Shown one piece after another: positions 1 through 4,679 of a DNA stretch of 8,733 nucleotides. This stretch comes from Candidatus Nomurabacteria bacterium (GTDB lineage: Bacteria; Patescibacteriota; Minisyncoccia; Phycocordibacterales; PALSA-1337), in NCBI GenBank assembly GCA_943349555.1, contig CALQZK010000022.1, forward strand, positions 1 through 8,733, given 5' to 3'. A program made the translations under genes and the position numbers. Below the pieces are notes generated by a model that saw only the letters and a program-made list of their open reading frames with translations, was not told the origin of the DNA and searched no databases. The first letter of the stretch is position 1. Each line of letters opens with the position of its first letter.

Positions 1-29
1 AGTGCGTCTGCCAATTTCGCCATCCCGGC
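1..29 (-). tRNA. tRNA-Leu, 5' part only (cut by window edge)
   Basis: Read on the minus strand from position 29, the sequence gives a 7-nt acceptor arm GCCGGGA, then TG, the D-stem GGCG and the D-loop region AATTGGCAGACGC. This matches the 5' third of a bacterial class II leucine tRNA. The anticodon lies beyond the window edge, so the isoacceptor cannot be named. It is the last member seen of a four-gene minus-strand tRNA array. A serine tRNA is less likely because Ser tRNAs usually begin GGA. Confidence 0.75.
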
Positions 30-44
30 ATGTTATTTTCTACA

Positions 45-70
45 ATGTAATACTATCACTTTTATTACAT
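45..70. repeat. 8-bp inverted repeat between two tRNA genes
   Basis: ATGTAATA (45-52) and TATTACAT (63-70) are perfect reverse complements separated by 10 nt. They fill most of the spacer between tRNA-Lys and the partial tRNA-Leu. In the transcript this would be an A/U-only-loop hairpin with a weak, AU-rich stem. No T-run follows on the minus strand, so it is not a typical intrinsic terminator. It could be a processing element or chance in an AT-rich spacer. Confidence 0.4.
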
Positions 71-74
71 CTTG

Positions 75-147
75 TGCGCCCAGTAGGGATCGAACCTACG
101 ACCTTATCCTTAAGAGGGATCTGCTCTACCAGCTGAGCTATGGGCGC
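75..147 (-). tRNA. tRNA-Lys (anticodon CUU)
   Basis: On the minus strand a 73-nt cloverleaf folds with acceptor GCGCCCA pairing with TGGGCGC and discriminator A73. The D-arm is GCTC/GAGC, and the T-arm is GTAGG-TTCGATC-CCTAC. The anticodon loop CTCTTAA places CTT at positions 34-36, decoding AAG. The top pair of the anticodon stem is a G-A mismatch. The 3' CCA is not encoded: CAA follows A73, so CCA must be added by the nucleotidyltransferase. Confidence 0.95.
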
Positions 148-210
148 ATCGTCAATAGCCAATGTCAAAAAATGTAACAGATTTTTGATAAATTAGCAAT
201 CAAATTTTTG

Positions 211-292
211 TGCTCGGGGTGGGAGTCGAACCCACATGCCTTACGGCGGCAAATTTTAAGTCTGCTGTGTAAACCAATTCCACCACCCGAGC
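211..292 (-). tRNA. tRNA-Leu (anticodon UAA)
   Basis: A class II tRNA of 82 nt on the minus strand. The acceptor GCTCGGG pairs with CCCGAGC, with discriminator A73. The anticodon stem GCAGA/TTTGC carries the loop CTTAAAA, so the anticodon is TAA (decodes UUA). A long variable arm containing GCC...GGC is typical of leucine tRNAs, and the T-arm is GTGGG-TTCGACT-CCCAC. CCA is not encoded (CAA follows). Its 5' end lies only one nucleotide after the encoded CCA of tRNA-Cys, so the two are certainly cotranscribed. Confidence 0.95.
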
Positions 293-293
293 A

Positions 294-368
294 TGGAGGC
301 CACGGCGAGAATCGAACTCGCGCATAGAGATTTTGCAGATCTCCGAATTACCACTTTTCTACGTGGCC
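294..368 (-). tRNA. tRNA-Cys (anticodon GCA), CCA encoded
   Basis: On the minus strand the acceptor GGCCACG pairs with CGTGGCC. The discriminator is U73, the identity base of cysteine tRNAs, followed by an encoded CCA (294-296). The anticodon loop CTGCAAA gives GCA. The T-arm is GCGAG-TTCGATT-CTCGC. The D-stem uses A-T pairs (GAA/TTC) instead of the more usual GCC/GGC. It is the first tRNA of the array, starting 58 nt after the rbfA stop codon. Confidence 0.95.
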
Positions 369-423
369 CTATTTCCATCTCTTCTTTTACATTTTCCTCT
401 CCTTGTCTCATCCTACCTTCTAT

Positions 424-452
424 ATTCTATACATTCCTGGAGATTTCGTCTA
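424..452 (-). promoter_or_regulatory. candidate promoter for the tRNA array
   Basis: On the minus strand, TAGACG (452-447) and TAGAAT (429-424) are separated by 17 bp and match the sigma-70 boxes at 4/6 and 5/6. They lie across the last codons and the stop codon of rbfA, giving a predicted start near 417 and a leader of about 48 nt before tRNA-Cys. This would let the tRNAs be transcribed independently of infB-rbfA. Support is by consensus match only, in AT-rich DNA. Confidence 0.3.
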
Positions 453-750
453 TGTGCTGGCGGTTCTTCTCTCCCTTGTCGATAGCGAAGTCAAAGAAGG
501 GAAGAGCCCGCATGCGCGCTTTGCCAGCGAAGAATTCCCGGAATTCCGCTCTCATCCTCTTGGCAAAGTCCAAGGCACCTTTCTCTTTGTCATCTGGAAG
601 AACAGTAAAGAAGATGGTTGCACGTTGACCTTTGTCCGATATGGAGACATCGGTGATGGTGATGAGGGAAGTGTAGTTGGAGTTTTTTTGCATAAACTCT
701 GCCGCCACCGCCCGTACTAATTCTCTCAGTTTTTCATCTCGTGGGTCCAT
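427..750 (-). CDS. rbfA: 30S ribosome-binding factor A (RbfA)
   Basis: RbfA binds the 30S subunit near the 16S rRNA 5' region and helps late maturation of the small subunit. The protein from the ATG at 750 is 107 aa, shorter than the usual 115-135, and consists of little more than the single KH-type domain. The recognisable parts are the N-terminal helix with a DEKLRELVRAVAAEF pattern (residues 5-19), the strand TSLITITDVSIS, the strand ATIFFTVL, and the C-terminal MRALPFFDFAIDKG strand that corresponds to the family's PELxFxxD element. An upstream in-frame TTG at 765 lies inside infB; the ATG at 750, one base after the infB TAA, is preferred and implies translational coupling to infB. The infB-rbfA order is classic. 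No extended C-terminal tail is present. Confidence 0.9.
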   Translation of the reverse strand: MDPRDEKLRELVRAVAAEFMQKNSNYTSLITITDVSISDKGQRATIFFTVLPDDKEKGALDFAKRMRAEFREFFAGKARMRALPFFDFAIDKGEKNRQHIDEISRNV

Positions 751-751
751 G

Positions 752-2260
752 TTATTTCTTTTCAATCACTCTGAATCCCTGAATTTTATCCCCAATCGCT
801 ATTTCTATTTTCGACTCTATGAGAGAGCCGAATTCATATCCCTCTCGCACTTCATCTGTCTTGGCTTTCTGTTGCTGGAGTTCCTTTATTTTTCCTCTGC
901 CAATCTCCGCATCTCTGCGCAGAATTTTTACTTCAGAGCCGATGAGCAAACTGCCTTCCTGGACTTTACCCCCTAGGATCTGCTTATCCTTGCTCTTGCT
1001 GAATAAGGCTAGGACTTTGGCAATGCCGCTGACTTCGTCGATGTATTCTTTGGGAACTTTAGAAATGACCGTATTTTTCACAAATTCAATGAGGTCATAA
1101 ATTATCTTAAATGATTCCAGTCTAACAGATGAGCGTTCCAATATGCTTTTTGCTTTTGAATCTAATTTGGAATTGAAGGCGAGGATAATGATGTTCGGAT
1201 TGGACTGCGCGGTCTTTATATCACTCTCATTTATATTGCCAATTCCTTCCGCGACAATTTTCAGAGAGACCTTCTCATTTTTTATTTTTCCAAGTTCATG
1301 CTTTATGCCATCAATGCTTCCAATAGCATCGGCTTTAATTATCAAAGGAACAATAATTGATAGTTTATTGTTATCCTCTGCATGCATTGCCGAATTTTGC
1401 ATTGACTTTGCTTCTGGTTTGAACAATCCCGCTTTTGTTTCTGCTTCTTTCTTATCATCAAAGACCTGGAAAGTCGCACCGACTGCTGGAACTTTATTGA
1501 AGCCGGTTACGCGCACAGGGCTGGAGAAAGTTGCGGACTTGATGGCCTTACCTTGGAAGTCTTCCAAAATCCTGACAGGGGAATATGCGTCTTCTGCTAC
1601 TATATATTGCCCGCTTTTCAAGGTTCCATCTTTGATGAGCAGGGTCGCGTAAATTCCTTTCTTATTATCCAATCCTGCTTCTATAATTGCTCCCTCGGCG
1701 AGCTTATCCGTATTTCCCTGCAAGCTTTGCATTCCGGCAATGAGCATGATCATGTCTAGGAGTTCTGGTATGCCAGCTCCAGTTAGGGCAGAAATAGGGA
1801 CGACAGGCACATCACCTCCGTATCCTTCCACATAAATTTCATTTTCCGCCAGGCTTTGTTTTGTCCTGTCAGCATTGGCTCCTGGTTTATCCATCTTATT
1901 AACCGCCACGATGAAGGGAATTTTCTCTGCTTGAATACATTTCAATGCTTCAATTGTCTGTGGTTTGACTCCGTCCTCCGCAGAGACAACAAGTATGGCA
2001 ATGTCAGCGACATGAGCTCCTCTCTCGCGGATGGCGCAGAAGGCTTCGTGACCTGGGGTGTCTAGAAAAGTTATTTTGTCTTCGCCGTGCACAGCTTCAT
2101 AAGCACCTAAGTGTTGGGTGATACCTCCGGCTTCTCCGGCGACAATATTTGTTTTGCGGATATAGTCAAGAAGCGTAGACTTGCCGTGATCTATGTGGCC
2201 CATTATAACAACAATAGGTGGCCTCTTTACGAACTCCTTTGCATTTGCCGATTTTTGCAT
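752..2260 (-). CDS. infB: translation initiation factor IF-2, minimal form
   Basis: IF2 is the GTPase that brings initiator tRNA to the 30S subunit and promotes subunit joining. At 502 aa it is far shorter than the usual 700-900, because the G domain starts by residue 14 and all N-terminal domains are absent. The G motifs are intact: G1 GHIDHGKS (21-28, Ser in place of the usual Thr), G2 around GGITQH (45-50), G3 DTPGH (67-71), G4 NKMD (121-124), G5 SAL (157-159). Domain II follows, then the IF2 domain III (about 300-400) and C-terminal C2 domain (about 405-502). The C2 domain is odd: the usual AGC, L(K/R)RF and ECG motifs are replaced by GGK (430-432), LQQQ (461-464) and EFG (476-478). The start at ATG 2260 is bounded by an in-frame TGA a few codons upstream. 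No clear Shine-Dalgarno is seen. It lies 27 nt after the DUF4446 gene and 1 nt before rbfA, so the three are probably one operon. Confidence 0.95.
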   Translation of the reverse strand: MQKSANAKEFVKRPPIVVIMGHIDHGKSTLLDYIRKTNIVAGEAGGITQHLGAYEAVHGEDKITFLDTPGHEAFCAIRERGAHVADIAILVVSAEDGVKPQTIEALKCIQAEKIPFIVAVNKMDKPGANADRTKQSLAENEIYVEGYGGDVPVVPISALTGAGIPELLDMIMLIAGMQSLQGNTDKLAEGAIIEAGLDNKKGIYATLLIKDGTLKSGQYIVAEDAYSPVRILEDFQGKAIKSATFSSPVRVTGFNKVPAVGATFQVFDDKKEAETKAGLFKPEAKSMQNSAMHAEDNNKLSIIVPLIIKADAIGSIDGIKHELGKIKNEKVSLKIVAEGIGNINESDIKTAQSNPNIIILAFNSKLDSKAKSILERSSVRLESFKIIYDLIEFVKNTVISKVPKEYIDEVSGIAKVLALFSKSKDKQILGGKVQEGSLLIGSEVKILRRDAEIGRGKIKELQQQKAKTDEVREGYEFGSLIESKIEIAIGDKIQGFRVIEKK

Positions 2261-2287
2261 AACCCAAGTACTGTATCATAAAAACCC

Positions 2288-2773
2288 TTATTTTACCATC
2301 GCCATTGCTCCCGCGACTGCCTCTTTTTCTTCTTCGGATAGTTCGTACTCCGAAATGCCTTTTTTCACAGGCTTGGAAAAGATGCTGATATGCTCGCGTG
2401 CATAGAGAGTGGAGATGACCACTCCGTCGCCGTTCTCGTTTAAGAAAGCTGTAGCGAAACTCTGATTACCTCCGGAACCTGTACCTTTGAAGGGATTGAA
2501 GCGGACTGTATGTACGGCTTGGACACTTTTCTTCAAGCGCTTTTCTACAGTAGTCAAGTAGTCGCGCATTTCTTCCTGGAAGATTCCTGTTTCTTTGAGA
2601 GAACTTTGTATGGACTCCACAGACTCTGTTAAATTTTCTGTTTTACTCCCGATCAAAAATTTCTTCAATTTGCTTTTAAGATCGACAATCATGATCAAAA
2701 GTAATAGTATTGCTAATGTAAGCACACCAAAAGCTATAATGTAGAGATCGGGAGCAGATATTGCTAGATTCAT
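2288..2773 (-). CDS. DUF4446 family membrane-anchored protein
   Basis: This 161-aa protein belongs, by recognisable pattern, to the DUF4446 family, which has no established function. Residues 10-30 form one hydrophobic membrane segment near the N-terminus, followed by a basic stretch (DLKSKLKK), which suggests N-out/C-in topology with a cytoplasmic body. Residues 45-85 are charged and probably helical or coiled coil. The conserved core runs from about residue 88: VRFNPF (90-95), then GNQSFATAFLNENGDGVVIS (102-121), then YAREHISIFSKPV (124-136) and ELSEEEKEAV near the end, all hallmarks of the family. It is the first gene of the DUF4446-infB-rbfA cluster. The candidate promoter places the transcription start at the A of its ATG, so the message may be leaderless. 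Confidence 0.8.
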   Translation of the reverse strand: MNLAISAPDLYIIAFGVLTLAILLLLIMIVDLKSKLKKFLIGSKTENLTESVESIQSSLKETGIFQEEMRDYLTTVEKRLKKSVQAVHTVRFNPFKGTGSGGNQSFATAFLNENGDGVVISTLYAREHISIFSKPVKKGISEYELSEEEKEAVAGAMAMVK

Positions 2774-2789
2774 GGTTGAAGTATAGAAT
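2761..2789 (+). promoter_or_regulatory. candidate promoter for the desulfurase-clpB operon
   Basis: TTGCTA (2761-2766) and TAGAAT (2784-2789) are separated by 17 bp, matching sigma-70 boxes 4/6 and 5/6. The predicted start is near 2797, which leaves a leader of about 16 nt before the ATG at 2813. The -35 box lies inside the first codons of the divergent DUF4446 gene. This is a consensus match only; position in the sole divergent gap supports it. Confidence 0.5.
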
Positions 2790-2807
2790 ACTTTTTACAA
2801 GAATCAA
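2780..2807 (-). promoter_or_regulatory. candidate promoter for DUF4446-infB-rbfA, leaderless start
   Basis: On the minus strand, TTGATT (2807-2802) and TATACT (2785-2780) are separated by 16 bp, matching the sigma-70 boxes 4/6 and 5/6. Only six nucleotides separate the -10 box from the ATG at 2773, so the usual start distance puts +1 on the A of the start codon. Its -10 box shares positions 2784-2785 with the opposite-strand -10 box. Confidence 0.5.
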
Positions 2808-2812
2808 ATAGC

Positions 2813-3892
2813 ATGAAAAGAATATATTTAGACTACGCCTCATTAACCCCTATAGACAAAAGGGTCACGAAGGAGATGAAGAAGTATTCAAGCAAGGATT
2901 ATTCAAATCCATCCTCTTTATATTCGTCTGGGGTAAAGGCGAAAAATGCAGTGCTTAATGCAAAGAAAAAAATTGCAGACATTATACATGCTCATCCAGA
3001 TGAAATAATATTTACCTCTGGCGGAACGGAATCAAATAATCTTGTGCTGGGAAATTTCGCTGACAAGCACATTATTATAAGCGCAATTGAACATTCTTCT
3101 ATTATAAAAAATACGAAAGCTACTCATATTTCTGTAGATAAGGATGGTCTCATAGATTTAGAAGAATTGAAAAAAGCAATTAGTCCAGAAATAGTCCTCG
3201 TCTCTATTATGCTTGTGAATAATGAAATCGGAATCATACAGCCGATAAGAGAGATAGCGAAAATTGTCCGAAACGCAGCGAAAAAGTTTAATACAAAAAT
3301 TCTCTTTCACACCGATGCCTGCCAGGCTATCTATTTAGCACTGCATGTTGAGAAAATGGGAGTAGATATGATGACTTTGGATGGGGCAAAAATATATGGA
3401 CCGCGCGGTATGGGAATTCTTTATGTAAAAAGAGGTGTTGCAGAATTTCATAGGTCAGGTACAGAAAACCTTCCCAGCATTGCCGGTGTTGCGCTTGCCC
3501 TAGAGATTGGAGATAAAATGCGTGAAAAGGAATCAGTAAGAATTGGCGAATTGAAAAATTATTTTATTGAAGGTTTGCAAAAGATAAATCCGGCAATAAA
3601 AATAAATGGAGGGGCGAATGGTTCTGTAGAAAAAACTTCGCCACATATATTAAATGTTTCTATTCCAAACATCGACAATGAATTCTTTGTCCTTCAACTT
3701 GATGCGAAAGGCATAGAATGCTCTACAAAAAGTGCCTGTCTGAAAGATGAGGATGAGTCGTACGTGTTGAAGGCGATAGGGGCAGACAGTGGGACCTCGG
3801 TGCGATTTTCCTTTGGTCGTGCGACAACAAATGGCGATATTAAAAAAACTTTAAAAATAATTGCTAAAATACTTTCCAGCGCATATAATTAG
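2813..3892 (+). CDS. cysteine desulfurase, NifS/IscS-like, PLP-dependent
   Basis: Cysteine desulfurases release sulfur from L-cysteine as a persulfide for Fe-S clusters and tRNA thiolation. The 359-aa protein has the class V aminotransferase fold signatures: LDYAS (6-10), SNPSS (31-35), TSGGTESNN (68-76), the PLP-stacking His94 in AIEHSS, NNEIG (136-140), HTDACQ (166-171) and the Schiff-base Lys193 in GAKIYGPRG. The catalytic persulfide Cys is probably Cys309 in STKSACLKD, equivalent to the GSAC motif of IscS. RSGTEN (214-219) is kept. The segment between YVKR and RSGT is only 6 residues, about 13 shorter than in E. coli IscS, and lacks the GGG(Q/H)E motif. No iscU, sufU or mnmA gene is nearby, so the acceptor is unknown and no symbol is assigned. 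It starts a plus-strand cluster, with the next gene 3 nt downstream. Confidence 0.88.
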   Translation: MKRIYLDYASLTPIDKRVTKEMKKYSSKDYSNPSSLYSSGVKAKNAVLNAKKKIADIIHAHPDEIIFTSGGTESNNLVLGNFADKHIIISAIEHSSIIKNTKATHISVDKDGLIDLEELKKAISPEIVLVSIMLVNNEIGIIQPIREIAKIVRNAAKKFNTKILFHTDACQAIYLALHVEKMGVDMMTLDGAKIYGPRGMGILYVKRGVAEFHRSGTENLPSIAGVALALEIGDKMREKESVRIGELKNYFIEGLQKINPAIKINGGANGSVEKTSPHILNVSIPNIDNEFFVLQLDAKGIECSTKSACLKDEDESYVLKAIGADSGTSVRFSFGRATTNGDIKKTLKIIAKILSSAYN

Positions 3893-3895
3893 TGC

Positions 3896-4660
3896 ATGGA
3901 ACATCTCTCGAAACAGCAAATAATCCTTCTCACACTTCTCGTCAGCTTCGTGACATCTATCGCCACGGGGATTGTCACCGTCTCCCTCATGGACCAAGCT
4001 CCGATGGGTGTGACCCAGACTATAAATCGTGTAGTTGAAAAGACGATTGAGAGAGTTGTGTCTGATACTGGGACAGCAGGCTCTAGTATTGCCGCCGTTG
4101 CGAGTGTCGAAGATCAAACAGCAAAGGCGGTAGAAAAAGTCTCCAGGAGTCTTGTGCGTATCAAGCCCCAGTCGGGTGGAATGGATTCTGTTATAGGACT
4201 CGGAATAGTCGTGTCGAAAGATGGAGTAATAGTGACAGACAAGGCGAGCGTGGCTCCAATCGCAAATCCCGTCGCTGTCTTCCATAATGGACAGCAATTC
4301 CCGATCCAGGTCATACAGTCGCAGATTGACGGAGATATCGTCTTCATTATTCCCATCATTCCAGTCGATAAGAAAAAAGATGTAATCTATCCTGTAGAAT
4401 TTTCGTCATTTATTAAGCTAGGGCAAGCAGTCTTTTCCCTAGCAGGCAAAGGAGAATATTTTCTGTCCCAGGGAATTTATCAAGGAACAGTAGAAGAAAA
4501 AATAAATGCTTCGATTAAAGCAGAAGATATAATGATGGGCAGTCCACTTTTTAATATTTCTGGGCAAGTCATCGGCTTTAAAACCACCTCGCTTCTGAAA
4601 GACAATTCCTTCTATTCCACGAATCTCTTGAAGACGAGCATTCCTGGACTTGTGAAGTAA
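3896..4660 (+). CDS. membrane-anchored degenerate trypsin-like (HtrA-type) protein
   Basis: The 254-aa protein begins with one hydrophobic segment (residues 9-31) acting as signal anchor, with the remainder likely outside the membrane. A linker containing [18 protein letters not shown] (38-55) follows, a pattern I associate with conserved Parcubacteria proteins. Residues 80-250 resemble a chymotrypsin-fold HtrA domain: [19 protein letters not shown] (101-119) aligns with the GSGFIIxxDGYILTNxHVV region, GDIVFI (146-151) with the Asp strand, and IMMGSPLFN (212-220) with GNSGGPLxN. The catalytic His is replaced (TDKASV) and the catalytic Ser falls on Met214; only an Asp (Asp147) may remain. It is thus probably not a protease but a binding or structural relative. 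There is no PDZ domain. It is 3 nt downstream of the desulfurase stop, suggesting coupled translation, and 19 nt upstream of the clpB-like gene. Confidence 0.7.
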   Translation: MEHLSKQQIILLTLLVSFVTSIATGIVTVSLMDQAPMGVTQTINRVVEKTIERVVSDTGTAGSSIAAVASVEDQTAKAVEKVSRSLVRIKPQSGGMDSVIGLGIVVSKDGVIVTDKASVAPIANPVAVFHNGQQFPIQVIQSQIDGDIVFIIPIIPVDKKKDVIYPVEFSSFIKLGQAVFSLAGKGEYFLSQGIYQGTVEEKINASIKAEDIMMGSPLFNISGQVIGFKTTSLLKDNSFYSTNLLKTSIPGLVK

Positions 4661-4679
4661 ATTATGTTTAAATAATTTT

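Noticed and set aside
163..168. Perfect TTGACA (minus strand) upstream of tRNA-Lys
   Set aside because: A matching -10 box at 16-18 bp would fall inside the tRNA gene, where there is no TATAAT-like sequence.
427..765. Longer rbfA starting at TTG 765
   Set aside because: The extra five codons lie inside infB; the ATG at 750 immediately after the infB stop gives a normal RbfA N-terminus.
1143..1652. 169-aa plus-strand open frame
   Set aside because: It lies fully antisense to infB, whose motifs are unmistakable; the frame shows no recognisable domain.
4650..4678. Promoter directly in front of the clpB-like gene
   Set aside because: TTGTGA is a fair -35 but the sequence 17 bp later, TAATTT, is a poor -10.
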